64,000 nucleotides of DNA from Chaunax sp. Z400 (lineage: Eukaryota > Chordata > Actinopteri > Lophiiformes > Chaunacidae). Positions 15,121 to 29,737 of this stretch are shown in pieces. Numbering within the stretch: position 1 is the first letter of the stretch; each line of letters starts with the position of its first letter. Both the position numbers and the translations under genes were made by a program. The stretch covers positions 186,001 through 250,000 of the forward strand of contig JBAGJB010000184.1 in the NCBI GenBank assembly GCA_037577475.1. The letters are read 5' to 3'. The notes under the pieces were generated by a model. That model worked only from the letters and a program-made list of their open reading frames with translations, was not told where the DNA came from and did no database searches.

Positions 15121-17235
15121 AAACCTATAGGCTCATTATAACAACAACACAAACCTATAGGCTCATTATAACAACAACACAAACCTATAGGCTAAATAAC
15201 AACACAAACCTATAGGCTAAATAACAACACAAACCTATAGGCTCATTATAACAACAACACAAACCTATAGGCTCAATAGAACAACACAAACCTATAGCCT
15301 CAATAACAACACAAACCTATAGCCTCAATAACAACACAAACCTATAGGCTCAGTGTAACAACAACACAAACCTATAGACTCATTATAACAACAACACAAA
15401 CCTATAGGCTCATTATAACAACAAGACAAACCTATAGGCTCAATGTCACCACACACAAACCTATAGGCTCAATATAACAACAACACAAACCTATAGGCTC
15501 AATAACAACACAAACCTATAGGCTCATTATAACAACAACACAAACCTATAGGCTCAATTGAACAACAACACAAACCTATAGCCTCAATAACAACACAAAC
15601 CTATAGGCCCATTATAACAACAACACAAACCTATAGACTCAATATAAAAACAACAAAAACCTATAGGATCAATACAACAACACCACAAACCTATAGGACC
15701 AATAGAACAACAACACAAACCTATAGGATCAATAGAACACAAACCTATAGGCTCAATATAGCAACACAAACCTATATTCTCATTATAACAACAACACAAA
15801 CCTATAGGCTCAATAACAACACAAACCTATAGGCTCAATGTCACCACACACAAACCTATATGCTCAATAACAACACAAACCTATTGGCTCATGATAACAA
15901 CAACACAAACCTATAACTCAATAGAACAACAACACAAACCTATAGGCTCATTATAACAACAACACAAACCTATAGGCTCATTATAACAACAACACAAACC
16001 TATAGGATCAATAGAACAACACAAACCTATAGGCTCAATATGACAACAACACAAACCTATAGGGTCATTATGACAACAACACAAACCTATAGGCTCAATA
16101 TAACAACATCACAAACCTATAGAGTCATTATAACAACTACACAAACCTATAGGCTCATTATAACAACAACACAAACCTATAGGCTCAATGTAACCACACA
16201 CAAACCTATAGACTCATTATAACAACAACACAAACCTATAGGATCAATAGAACAACAACACAAACCTATAGGCTCAATATAACAACAACACAAACCTATA
16301 GGATTGTTATAACAACAACACAAACCTATAGACTCATTATAACAACAACACAAACCTATAGACTCATTATAACAACAACACAAACCTATAGGGTCAATAT
16401 AGCAACACAAACCTATAGAGTCATTATAACAACAACACAAACCTAAAGGATCATTATAACAACAACATAAACCTATAGGGTCATTATAACAACAACACAA
16501 ACCTATGGGCTCAATGTAACAACAACACAAACCTATGGGCTCAATATGACAAAAACATAAAACCTATAGACTCATTAGAACAACAACACAAACCTATAGA
16601 CTCATTATAACAACACAAACCTATAGGCTCAATATGACAAACACATAAACCTATAGGATCGTTATAACAACAACACAAACCTATAGACTCATTATAACAA
16701 CAACACAAACCTATAGGGTCAATATAGCAACACAAACCTATAGAGTCATTATAACAACAACACAAACCTATAGGCTAAATAACAACACAAACCTATAGGC
16801 TCATTATAACAACAACACAAACCTATAGGATCAATAGAACAACAACACAAACCTATAGACTCAATATAACAACAACACAAACCTATAGGCTCAATAACAA
16901 CACAAACCTATAGGCTCATTATAACAACAACACAAACCTATAGGCTCAATAGAACAACAACACAAACCAATAGCCTCAATAACAACACAAACCTATAGGC
17001 TCATTATAACAACAACGCAAACCTATAGACTCAATATAACAACAACAAAAACCTATAAGATCAATACAACAACACCACAAACCTATAGGATCAATAGAAC
17101 ACAAACCTATAGGCTCAATATGACAAACACACAAACCTATAGACTCATTATAACAACAACACAAACCTATACACTCATTATAACAACAACACAAACCTAT
17201 ACACTCATTATAACAACAACACAAACCTATAGGCT
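15121..17235 (+). repeat. Mixed satellite zone related to the 4.2-6.1 kb block
   Basis: This zone contains the same ordered landmarks as 4.2-6.1 kb: GGCCCATTA and GGACCAATAG units near 15,600-15,710, TATATGCTC at 15,853, the CAACTACAC unit near 16,135 and the GACTCATTAGAAC unit near 16,567. It also has private changes not seen in the other copies I compared: GGATTGTTA near 16,303 (others GGATCGTTA), CCTAAAGG near 16,444 (others CCTAGAGG), and CCTATAACTC with a missing base near 15,911. It is therefore an older or less homogenised copy. No non-repeat sequence is present. Confidence 0.8.
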
Positions 17236-18373
17236 CAATATGACAACAAAACAAACCTATAGGCTCAATATGACAAACACACAAACCTATAGACTCATTA
17301 TAACAACAACACAAACCTATACACTCATTATAACAACACAAACCTATAGGCTCATTATAACAACAAGACAAACCTATAGGCTCAATGTCACCACACACAA
17401 ACCTATAGGCTCAATAACAACACAAACCTATAGGCTCATTATAACAACAACACAAAACTATGGGCTCAATGTAACAACAACACAAACCTATAGGCTGAAT
17501 ATAGCAACACAAACCTATATTCTCAATAGAATAACAACACAAACCCATAGGCTCAATATAACAACAACAAAAACCTATAGGGTCATTATGACAACAACAC
17601 AAACCTATAGGCTCAATATAACAACAACACAAACCGATAAGCTCATTATAACAACAACACAAACCTATAGGCTCAATAGAACAACAGCACAAACCTATAG
17701 GCTCATTATAACAACAACACAAACCTATAGGCTCAGTGTAACAACAACACAAACCTATAGGCTCAGTGTAACAACAACACAAACCTATAGAGTCATTATA
17801 ACAACAACACAAACCAGTAGGATCAATAGAACAACAACACAAACCTATAGGCTCAATATGACAACACCACAAACCTATAGGATCAATAGAACAACAACAC
17901 AAACCTATAGGATCAATAGAACAACAACACAAACCTATAGGCTCAATATGACAACAAAACAAACCTATAGGCTCAATATGACAAACACACAAACCTATAG
18001 ACTCATTATAACAACAACACAAACCTATACACTCATTATAACAACACAAACCTATAGGCTCATTATAACAACAAGACAAACCTATAGGCTCAATGTCACC
18101 ACACACAAACCTATAGGCTCAATAACAACACAAACCTATAGGCTCATTATAACAACAACACAAAACTATGGGCTCAATGTAACAACAACACAAACCTATA
18201 GGCTGAATATAGCAACACAAACCTATATTCTCAATAGAATAACAACACAAACCTATAGACTCATTATAACAACAACACAAACCTATAGGGTCAATATAAC
18301 AACAACACAAACCTATAGAGTCATTATAACAACAACACAAACCTATAGGCTAAATAACAACACTAACCTATAG
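17120..18373 (+). other. Longest open frame (417 codons), judged non-coding
   Basis: This plus-strand frame begins at an ATG inside an AATATGAC unit and reads the repeated decapeptide TTTQTYRLII with variants (RLNM, RINR, RVII, RLSV, TLII). It exists because most units here are 30 or 27 bp and because two 29-bp/25-bp combinations restore the frame. There is no signal peptide, domain or non-repeat segment, and the composition is simply that of the satellite. It ends where the frame meets a stop after a 25-bp GGCTAAATAAC unit. It overlaps minus-strand open frames over its whole length. I see no support for a gene, though a repetitive Thr/Tyr-rich peptide could be made if the array were transcribed. 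Confidence 0.85.
17236..18240 (+). repeat. 709-bp duplication within the satellite
   Basis: The rare unit GACAACAAAACAAACC occurs near 17,243 and again near 17,952. The following variants (GACAAACACAC, TATACACTC, GACAAGACAAACC, GTCACCACACAC, AACTATGGGCTC, GGCTGAATATAGC, TATATTCTC) are repeated in the same order at an offset of about 708-709. Between the copies lies a run found again near 47.7-48.6 kb, including CCGATAAGCTC, two GCTCAGTG units and ACCAGTAGG. The duplication extends the plus-strand open frame, which explains why the longest ORF of the window lies here. Confidence 0.82.
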
Positions 18374-18419
18374 GCTCATTATAACAACAACACAAACCTA
18401 TAGGATCAATAGAACAACA

Positions 18420-19330
18420 ACACAAACCTATAGGCTCAATAACAACACAAACCTATAGGCTCATTATAACAACAACACAAACCTATAGGCTCAATAGAAC
18501 AACACAAACCTATAGCCTCAATAACAACACAAACCTATAGGCTCATTATAACAACAACACAAACCTATAGGCTCAGTGTAACAACAACACAAACCTATAG
18601 ACTCATTATAACAACAACACAAACCTATAGGCTCATTATAACAACAAGACAAACCTATAGGCTCAATGTCACCACACACAAACCTATAGGCTCAATATAA
18701 CAACAACACAAACCTATAGGCTCAATAACAACACAAACCTATAGGCTCATTATAACAACAACACAAACCTATAGGCTCAATCGAACAACAACACAAACCT
18801 ATAGCCTCAATAACAACACAAACCTATAGGCCCATTATAACAACAACACAAACCTATAGACTCAATAGAACAACAACACAAACCTATAGGCTCAATAACA
18901 ACACAAACCTATAGGCTCATTATAACAACAACACAAACCTATAGGCTCAATAGAACAACACAAACCTATAGCCTCAATAACAACACAAACCTATAGGCTC
19001 ATTATAACAACAACACAAACCTATAGGCTCAGTGTAACAACAACACAAACCTATAGACTCATTATAACAACAACACAAACCTATAGGCTCATTATAACAA
19101 CAAGACAAACCTATAGGCTCAATGTCACCACACACAAACCTATAGGCTCAATATAACAACAACACAAACCTATAGGCTCAATAACAACACAAACCTATAG
19201 GCTCATTATAACAACAACACAAACCTATAGGCTCAATCGAACAACAACACAAACCTATAGCCTCAATAACAACACAAACCTATAGGCCCATTATAACAAC
19301 AACACAAACCTATAGACTCAATATAAAAAC
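18420..19330 (+). repeat. 456-bp tandem duplication
   Basis: The unusual unit GGCTCAATCGAAC appears at about 18,774 and about 19,230 (offset 456). It is preceded in both cases by the same series: GCCTCAATAAC, GGCTCATTA, GCTCAGTG, GACTCATTA, GACAAGACAAACC, the GTCACCACACAC unit, GGCTCAATATAAC, GGCTCAATAAC and GGCTCATTA. The related domains near 49.2 kb and 55.5 kb carry the AATCGAAC unit only once, so this doubling is local to this site. Confidence 0.8.
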
Positions 19331-19594
19331 AACAAAAACCTATAGGATCAATACAACAACACCACAAACCTATAGGACCAATAGAACAACAACACAAACC
19401 TATAGGATCAATAGAACACAAACCTATAGGCTCAATATAGCAACACAAACCTATATTCTCATTATAACAACAACACAAACCTATAGGCTCAATAACAACA
19501 CAAACCTATAGGCTCAATGTCACCACACACAAACCTATATGCTCAATAACACCACAAACCTATAGGCTCATGATAACAACAACACAAACCTATA

Positions 19595-20387
19595 GGCTCA
19601 ATAGAACAACAACACAAACCTATAGGCTGAATATAGCAACACACACCTATATTCTCAATAGAACAACAACACAAACCTATAGGCTCAATATAACAACAAC
19701 ACAAACCTATAGGGTCATTATGACAACAACACAAACCTATAGGCTCAATATAACAACAACACAAACCGATAAGCTCATTATAACAACAACACAAACCTAT
19801 AGGCTCAATAGAACAACAACACAAACCTATAGGCTGAATATAGCAACACACACCTATATTCTCAATAGAACAACAACACAAACCTATAGGCTCAATATAA
19901 CAACAACACAAACCTATAGGGTCATTATGACAACAACACAAACCTATAGGCTCAATATAACAACAACACAAACCGATAAGCTCATTATAACAACAACACA
20001 AACCTATAGGCTCAATAGAACAACAGCACAAACCTATAGGCTCATTATAACAACAACACAAACCTATAGGCTCAGTGTAACAACAACATAAACCTATAGA
20101 CTCATTATAACAACAACACAAACCTATAGGCTCATTATAACAACAAGACAAACCTATAGGCTCAATGTCACCACACACAAACCTATAGGCTCATTATAAC
20201 AACAACACAAACCTATAGGCTCAATAGAACAACAGCACAAACCTATAGGCTCATTATAACAACAACACAAACCTATAGGCTCAGTGTAACAACAACATAA
20301 ACCTATAGACTCATTATAACAACAACACAAACCTATAGGCTCATTATAACAACAAGACAAACCTATAGGCTCAATGTCACCACACAC
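19595..20387 (+). repeat. 207-bp and 209-bp tandem duplications
   Basis: The unit GGCTGAATATAGCAACACAC is found at 19,625 and 19,832 (offset 207), and CCGATAAGCTC recurs at the same spacing. A second short duplication follows: GCTCAGTG and the GTCACCACACAC unit recur 209 bp apart (ends near 20,178 and 20,387). The 209-bp pair is also present at about 49.7-50.16 kb and 55.98-56.41 kb. The 207-bp pair is not, since those regions carry the GGCTGAATATAGC unit once. The 207-bp event is therefore younger or was lost elsewhere. Confidence 0.82.
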
Positions 20388-20989
20388 AAACCTATAGGCT
20401 CAATATAACAACAACACAAACCTATAGGCTCAAAAACAACACAAACCTATAGGCTCATTATAACAACAACACAAACCTATAGGCTCAATATAACAACAAC
20501 ACAAACCTAGAGGATCATTATAACAACAACATAAACCTATAGGGTCATTATAACAACAACGCAAAACTATGGGCTCAATGTAACAACAACACAAACCTAT
20601 AGGCTCAATATAGCAACACAAACCTATATTCTCATTATAACAACAACACAAACCTATAGGCTCATTATAACAACAAGACAAACCTATAGGCTCAATGTCA
20701 CCACACACAAACCTATAGGCTCAATAACAACACAAACCTATAGGCCCATTATAACAACAACACAAACCTATAGACTCAATATAAAAACAACAAAAACCTA
20801 TAGGATCAATACAACAACACCACAAACCTATAGGACCAATAGAACAACAACACAAACCTATAGGATCAATAGAACACAAACCTATAGGCTCAATATAGCA
20901 ACACAAACCTATATTCTCATTATAACAACAACACAAACCTATAGGCTCAATAACAACACAAACCTATAGGCTCAATGTCACCACACACA

Positions 20990-23900
20990 AACCTATATGC
21001 TCAATAACAACACAAACCTATAGGCTCATGATAACAACAACACAAACCTATAGGCTCAATAGAACAACAACACAAACCTATAGGCTCATTATAACAACAA
21101 CACAAACCTATAGGATCAATAGAACAACACAAACCTATAGGATCAATAGAACAACACAAACCTATCGGATCAATAGAACAACACAAACCTATCGGCTCAA
21201 TATGACAACAACACAAACCTATAGGGTCATTATGACAACAACACAAACCTATAGGCTCAATATAACAACAACACAAACCTATAGGCTCATTATAACAACA
21301 ACACAAACCTATAGGCTCAATGTAACCACACACAAACCTATAGACTCATTATAACAACAACACAAACCTATAGGATCAATAGAACAACAACACAAACCTA
21401 TAGGCTCAATATAACAACAGCACAAACCTATAGGCTCAATATAACAACAGCACAAACCTATAGGATCGTTATAACAACAACACAAACCTATAGACTCATT
21501 ATAACAACAACACAAACCTATAGGGTCAATATAGCAACACAAACCTATAGAGTCATTATAACAACAACACAAACCTATAGGCTAAATAACAACACAAACC
21601 TATAGGCTCATTATAACAACAACACAAACCTATAGGATCAATAGAACAACAACACAAACCTATAGACTCAATAGAACAACAACACAAACCTATAGGCTCA
21701 ATAACACAAACCTATAGGCTCATTATAACAACAACACAAACCTATAGGCTCAATAGAACAACACAAACCTATAGCCTCAAGAACAACACAAACCTATAGC
21801 CTCAAGAACAACACAAACCTATAGCCTCAATAACAACACAAACCTATAGGCTCAGTGTAACAACAACACAAACCTATAGGCTCAATGTCACCACACACAA
21901 ACCTATAGGCTCATTATAACAACAACACAAACCTATAGGCTAAATAACAACACAAACCTATAGGATCAATGTCACCACACACAAACCTATAGGCTCATTA
22001 TAACAACAACACAAACCTATAGGCTAAATAACAACACAAACCTATAGGATCAATAGAACAACAACACAAACCTATAGGCTAAATAACAACATAAACCTAT
22101 AGGCTCATTATAACAACAACACAAACCTATAGGCTCAGTGTAACAACAACACAAACCTATAGACTCATTATAACAACAACACAAACCTATAGGCTCAGTG
22201 TAACAACAACATAAACCTATAGACTCATTATAACAACAACACAAACCTATAGGCTCATTATAACAACAAGACAAACCTATAGGCTCAATGTCACCACACA
22301 CAAACCTATAGGCTCAATATAACAACAACACAAACCTATAGGCTCAAAAACAACACAAACCTATAGGCTCATTATAACAACAACACAAACCTATAGGCTC
22401 AATAGAACAACAACACAAACCTATAGCCTCAATAACAACACAAACCTATAGGCTCATTATAACAACACCACAAACCTATAGGATCAATAGAACAACAACG
22501 CAAAACTATGGGCTCAATGTAACAACAACACAAACCTATAGGCTCAATATAGCAACACAAACCTATATTCTCATTATAACAACAACACAAACCTATAGGC
22601 TCAATAACAACACAAACCTATAGGCTCAATGTCACCACACACAAACCTATATGCTCAATAACAACACAAACCTATAGGCTCATGATAACAACAACACAAA
22701 CCTATAGGCTCAATAGAACAACAACACAAACCTATAGGCTCATTATAACAACAACACAAACCTATAGGATCAATAGAACAACACAAACCTATAGGCTCAA
22801 TATGACAACAACACAAACCTATAGGGTCATTATGACAACAACACAAACCTATAGGGTCATTATGACAACAACACAAACCTATAGGCTCAATATAACAACA
22901 ACACAAACCTATAGGCTCATTATAACAACAACACAAACCTATAGGCTCAATGTAACCACACACAAACCTATAGACTCATTATAACAACAACACAAACCTA
23001 TAGGATCAATAGAACAACAACACAAACCTATAGGATCAATAGAACAACAACACAAACCTATAGGATCAATAGAACAACAACACAAACCTATAGGCTCAAT
23101 ATAACAACAGCACAAACCTATAGGCTCAATATAACAACAGCACAAACCTATAGACTCATTATAACAACAACACAAACCTATAGGGTCAATATAGCAACAC
23201 AAACCTATAGAGTCATTATAACAACAACACAAACCTATAGGCTAAATAACAACACAAACCTATAGGCTCATTATAACAACAACACAAACCTATAGGATCA
23301 ATAGAACAACAACACAAACCTATAGACTCAATAGAACAACAACACAAACCTATAGGCTCAATAACACAAACCTATAGGCTCATTATAACAACAACACAAA
23401 CCTATAGGCTCAATAGAACAACACAAACCTATAGCCTCAAGAACAACACAAACCTATAGCCTCAAGAACAACACAAACCTATAGCCTCAAGAACAACACA
23501 AACCTATAGGCTCAGTGTAACAACAACACAAACCTATAGGCTCAATGTCACCACACACAAACCTATAGGCTCATTATAACAACAACACAAACCTATAGGC
23601 TAAATAACAACACAAACCTATAGGATCAATGTCACCACACACAAACCTATAGGCTCATTATAACAACAACACAAACCTATAGGCTAAATAACAACACAAA
23701 CCTATAGTATCAATAGAACAACAACACAAACCTATAGGCTAAATAACAACATAAACCTATAGGCTCATTATAACAACAACACAAACCTATAGGCTCAGTG
23801 TAACAACAACACAAACCTATAGACTCATTATAACAACAACACAAACCTATAGGCTCAGTGTAACAACAACATAAACCTATAGACTCATTATAACAACAAC

Positions 23901-24303
23901 ACAAACCTATAGGCTCATTATAACAACAAGACAAACCTATTGGCTCAATGTCACCACACACAAACCTATAGGCTCAATATAACAACAACACAAACCTATA
24001 GGCTCAAAAACAACACAAACCTATAGGCTCATTATAACAACAACACAAACCTATAGGCTCAATAGAACAACAACACAAACCTATAGCCTCAATAACAACA
24101 CAAACCTATAGGCTCATTATAACAACACCACAAACCTATAGGATCAATAGAACAACAACGCAAAACTATGGGCTCAATGTAACAACAACACAAACCTATA
24201 GGCTCAATATAGCAACACAAACCTATATTCTCATTATAACAACAACACAAACCTATAGGCTCAATAACAACACAAACCTATAGGCTCAATGTCACCACAC
24301 ACA
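20990..24303 (+). repeat. Two tandem 1.65-kb higher-order repeats
   Basis: Using the TATATGCTC unit as a phase marker, repeats begin at 20,990, 22,644 and 24,304, giving lengths of 1,654 and 1,660 bp. Each contains the same series: GCTCATGATAAC, GGATCAATAG units, GGGTCATTATGAC, the GTAACCACACAC unit, the GCCTCAAGAAC run, the odd GGATCAATGTCACC unit (near 21,963 and 23,623), the doubled GCTCAGTG units and AACTATGGGCTC. They differ by whole-unit gains and losses, for example three versus one short GGATCAATAG units, and three GCCTCAAGAAC units in the second copy. The first copy has CCTATCGG variants at about 21,171 and 21,191. Confidence 0.87.
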
Positions 24304-27021
24304 AACCTATATGCTCAATAACAACACAAACCTATAGGCTCATGATAACAACAACACAAACCTATAGGCTCAATAGAACAACAACACAAACCTATAGGCT
24401 CATTATAACAACAACACAAACCTATAGGATCAATAGAACAACACAAACCTATAGGCTCAATATGACAACAACACAAACCTATAGGGTCATTATGACAACA
24501 ACACAAACCTATAGGCTCAATATAACAACAACACAAACCTATAGGCTCATTATAACAACAACACAAACCTATAGGCTCAATGTAACCACACACAAACCTA
24601 TAGACTCATTATAACAACAACACAAACCTATAGGATCAATAGAACAACAACACAAACCTATAGGATCAATAGAACAACAACACAAACCTATAGGCTCAAT
24701 ATAACAACAGCACAAACCTATAGGCTCAATATAACAACAGCACAAACCTATAGGATCGTTATAACAACAACACAAACCTATAGACTCATTATAACAACAA
24801 CACAAACCTATAGGGTCAATATAGCAACACAAACCTATAGAGTCATTATAACAACAACACAAACCTATAGAGTCATTATAACAACAACACAAACCTATAG
24901 GGTCAATATAGCAACACAAACCTATAGAGTCATTATAACAACAACACAAACCTATAGGCTAAATAACCACAAACCTATAGGCTCATTATAACAACAACAC
25001 AAACCTATAGGATCAATAGAACAACAACACAAACCTATAGACTCAATAGAACAACAACACAAACCTATAGGCTCAATAACAACACAAACCTATAGGCTCA
25101 TTATAACAACAACACAAACCTATAGGCTCAATAGAACAACACAAACCTATAGCCTCAAGAACAACACAAACCTATAGCCTCAAGAACAACACAAACCTAT
25201 AGCCTCAATAACAACACAAACCTATAGGCTCAGTGTAACAACAACACAAACCTATAGACTCATTATAACAACAACACAAACCTATAGACTCATTATAACA
25301 ACAAGACAAACCTATAGGCTCAACGTCACCACACACAAACCTATAGGCTCATTATAACAACAACACAAACCTATAGGCTAAATAACAACACAAACCTATA
25401 GGATCAATAGAACAACAACACAAACCTATAGGCTAAATAACAACACAAACCTATAGGCTCATTATAACAGCAACACAAACCTATAGGCTCAGTGTAACAA
25501 CAACACAAACCTATAGACTCATTATAACAACAACACAAACCTATAGGCTCATTATAACAACAAGACAAACCTATAGGCTCAATGTCACCACACACAAACC
25601 TATAGGCTCATTATAACAACAACACAAACATATAGGCTAAATAACAACACAAACCTATAGGCTCATTATAACAACAACACAAACCTATAGCATCAATAGA
25701 ACAACAACACAAACCTATAGACTCAATAGAACAACAACACAAACCTATAGGCTCAATAACAACACAAACCTATAGGCTCATTATAACAACAACACAAACC
25801 TATAGGATCAATAGAACAACAACACAAACCTATAGGATCAATAGAACAACAGCACAAACCTATAGGATCGTTATAACAACAACACAAACCTATAGACTCA
25901 TTATAACAACAACACAAACCTATAGGGTCAATATAGCAACACAAACCTATAGAGTCATTATAACAACAACACAAACCTATAGGGTCAATATAGCAACACA
26001 AACCTATAGAGTCATTATAACAACAACACAAACCTATAGGCTAAATAACCACAAACCTATAGGCTCATTATAACAACAACACAAACCTATAGGATCAATA
26101 GAACAACAACACAAACCTATAGACTCAATAGAACAACAACACAAACCTATAGGCTCAATAACAACACAAACCTATAGGCTCATTATAACAACAACACAAA
26201 CCTATAGGCTCAATAGAACAACACAAACCTATAGCCTCAAGAACAACACAAACCTATAGCCTCAAGAACAACACAAACCTATAGCCTCAATAACAACACA
26301 AACCTATAGGCTCAGTGTAACAACAACACAAACCTATAGACTCATTATAACAACAACACAAACCTATAGACTCATTATAACAACAAGACAAACCTATAGG
26401 CTCAACGTCACCACACACAAACCTATAGGCTCATTATAACAACAACACAAACCTATAGGCTAAATAACAACACAAACCTATAGGATCAATAGAACAACAA
26501 CACAAACCTATAGGCTAAATAACAACACAAACCTATAGGCTCATTATAACAACAACACAAACCTATAGGCTCAGTGTAACAACAACACAAACCTATAGAC
26601 TCATTATAACAACAACACAAACCTATAGGCTCATTATAACAACAAGACAAACCTATAGGCTCAATGTCACCACACACAAACCTATCGGCTCAATATAACA
26701 ACAACACAAACCTATAGGCTCAAAAACAACACAAACCTATAGGCTCATTATAACAACAACACAAACCTATAGGCTCAATAGAACAACAACACAAACCTAT
26801 AGCCTCAATAACAACACAAACCTATAGGCTCATTATAACAACACCACAAACCTATAGGATCAATAGAACAACAACGCAAAACTATGGGCTCAATGTAACA
26901 ACAACACAAACCTATAGGCTCAATATAGCAACACAAACCTATATTCTCATTATAACAACAACACAAACCTATAGGCTCAATATAGCAACACAAACCTATA
27001 GGCTCAATGTCACCACACACA
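24304..27021 (+). repeat. 2.72-kb higher-order repeat, copy 1 of 3
   Basis: This block runs between TATATGCTC markers at 24,304 and 27,022 (2,718 bp). It is the 1.65-kb HOR expanded by insertion of the 1,082-bp sub-repeat. The two sub-repeat members are centred on 25,404 and 26,486, and the first carries ACAGCAAC near 25,467. Private changes include AACATATAGG near 25,628 and GCATCAATAG near 25,691. The last part (26,805-27,020) has a GGCTCAATATAGC unit where copy 2 has GGCTCAATAAC, which accounts for the 2-bp length difference. Confidence 0.87.
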
Positions 27022-29737
27022 AACCTATATGCTCAATAACAACACAAACCTATAGGCTCATGATAACAACAACACAAACCTATAGGCTCAATAGAACAAC
27101 AACACAAACCTATAGGCTCATTATAACAACAACACAAACCTATAGGATCAATAGAACAACACAAACCTATAGGCTCAATATGACAACAACACAAACCTAT
27201 AGGGTCATTATGACAACAACACAAACCTATAGGCTCAATATAACAACAACACAAACCTATAGGCTCATTATAACAACAACACAAACCTATAGGCTCAATG
27301 TAACCACACACAAACCTATAGACTCATTATAACAACAACACAAACCTATAGGATCAATAGAACAACAACACAAACCTATAGGATCAATAGAACAACAACA
27401 CAAACCTATAGGCTCAATATAACAACAGCACAAACCTATAGGCTCAATATAACAACAGCACAAACCTATAGGATCGTTATAACAACAACACAAACCTATA
27501 GACTCATTATAACAACAACACAAACCTATAGGGTCAATATAGCAACACAAACCTATAGAGTCATTATAACAACAACACAAACCTATAGAGTCATTATAAC
27601 AACAACACAAACCTATAGGGTCAATATAGCAACACAAACCTATAGAGTCATTATAACAACAACACAAACCTATAGGCTAAATAACCACAAACCTATAGGC
27701 TCATTATAACAACAACACAAACCTATAGGATCAATAGAACAACAACACAAACCTATAGACTCAATAGAACAACAACACAAACCTATAGGCTCAATAACAA
27801 CACAAACCTATAGGCTCATTATAACAACAACACAAACCTATAGGCTCAATAGAACAACACAAACCTATAGCCTCAAGAACAACACAAACCTATAGCCTCA
27901 AGAACAACACAAACCTATAGCCTCAATAACAACACAAACCTATAGGCTCAGTGTAACAACAACACAAACCTATAGACTCATTATAACAACAACACAAACC
28001 TATAGACTCATTATAACAACAAGACAAACCTATAGGCTCAACGTCACCACACACAAACCTATAGGCTCATTATAACAACAACACAAACCTATAGGCTAAA
28101 TAACAACACAAACCTATAGGATCAATAGAACAACAACACAAACCTATAGGCTAAATAACAACACAAACCTATAGGCTCATTATAACAGCAACACAAACCT
28201 ATAGGCTCAGTGTAACAACAACACAAACCTATAGACTCATTATAACAACAACACAAACCTATAGGCTCATTATAACAACAAGACAAACCTATAGGCTCAA
28301 TGTCACCACACACAAACCTATAGGCTCATTATAACAACAACACAAACCTATAGGCTAAATAACAACACAAACCTATAGGCTCATTATAACAACAACACAA
28401 ACCTATAGGATCAATAGAACAACAACACAAACCTATAGACTCAATAGAACAACAACACAAACCTATAGGCTCAATAACAACACAAACCTATAGGCTCATT
28501 ATAACAACAACACAAACCTATAGGATCAATAGAACAACAACACAAACCTATAGGATCAATAGAACAACAGCACAAACCTATAGGATCGTTATAACAACAA
28601 CACAAACCTATAGACTCATTATAACAACAACACAAACCTATAGGGTCAATATAGGAACACAAACCTATAGAGTCATTATAACAACAACACAAACCTATAG
28701 GGTCAATATAGCAACACAAACCTATAGAGTCATTATAACAACAACACAAACCTATAGGCTAAATAACCACAAACCTATAGGCTCATTATAACAACAACAC
28801 AAACCTATAGGATCAATAGAACAACAACACAAACCTATAGACTCAATAGAACAACAACACAAACCTATAGGCTCAATAACAACACAAACCTATAGGCTCA
28901 TTATAACAACAACACAAACCTATAGGCTCAATAGAACAACACAAACCTATAGCCTCAAGAACAACACAAACCTATAGCCTCAAGAACAACACAAACCTAT
29001 AGCCTCAATAACAACACAAACCTATAGGCTCAGTGTAACAACAACACAAACCTATAGACTCATTATAACAACAACACAAACCTATAGACTCATTATAACA
29101 ACAAGACAAACCTATAGGCTCAACGTCACCACACACAAACCTATAGGCTCATTATAACAACAACACAAACCTATAGGCTAAATAACAACACAAACCTATA
29201 GGATCAATAGAACAACAACACAAACCTATAGGCTAAATAACAACACAAACCTATAGGCTCATTATAACAACAACACAAACCTATAGGCTCAGTGTAACAA
29301 CAACACAAACCTATAGACTCATTATAACAACAACACAAACCTATAGGCTCATTATAACAACAAGACAAACCTATAGGCTCAATGTCACCACACACAAACC
29401 TATAGGCTCAATATAACAACAACACAAACCTATAGGCTCAAAAACAACACAAACCTATAGGCTCATTATAACAACAACACAAACCTATAGGCTCAATAGA
29501 ACAACAACACAAACCTATAGCCTCAATAACAACACAAACCTATAGGCTCATTATAACAACACCACAAACCTATAGGATCAATAGAACAACAACGCAAAAC
29601 TATGGGCTCAATGTAACAACAACACAAACCTATAGGCTCAATATAGCAACACAAACCTATATTCTCATTATAACAACAACACAAACCTATAGGCTCAATA
29701 ACAACACAAACCTATAGGCTCAATGTCACCACACACA
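27022..29737 (+). repeat. 2.72-kb higher-order repeat, copy 2 of 3
   Basis: This copy is 2,716 bp long and continuous with the copies on both sides. It has the same variant order, including the 1,082-bp pair (28,122 and 29,204), GCCTCAAGAAC doublets and AACTATGGGCTC near 29,597. One private substitution, AATATAGGAACAC near 28,650, replaces the usual AATATAGCAACAC. Confidence 0.87.
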
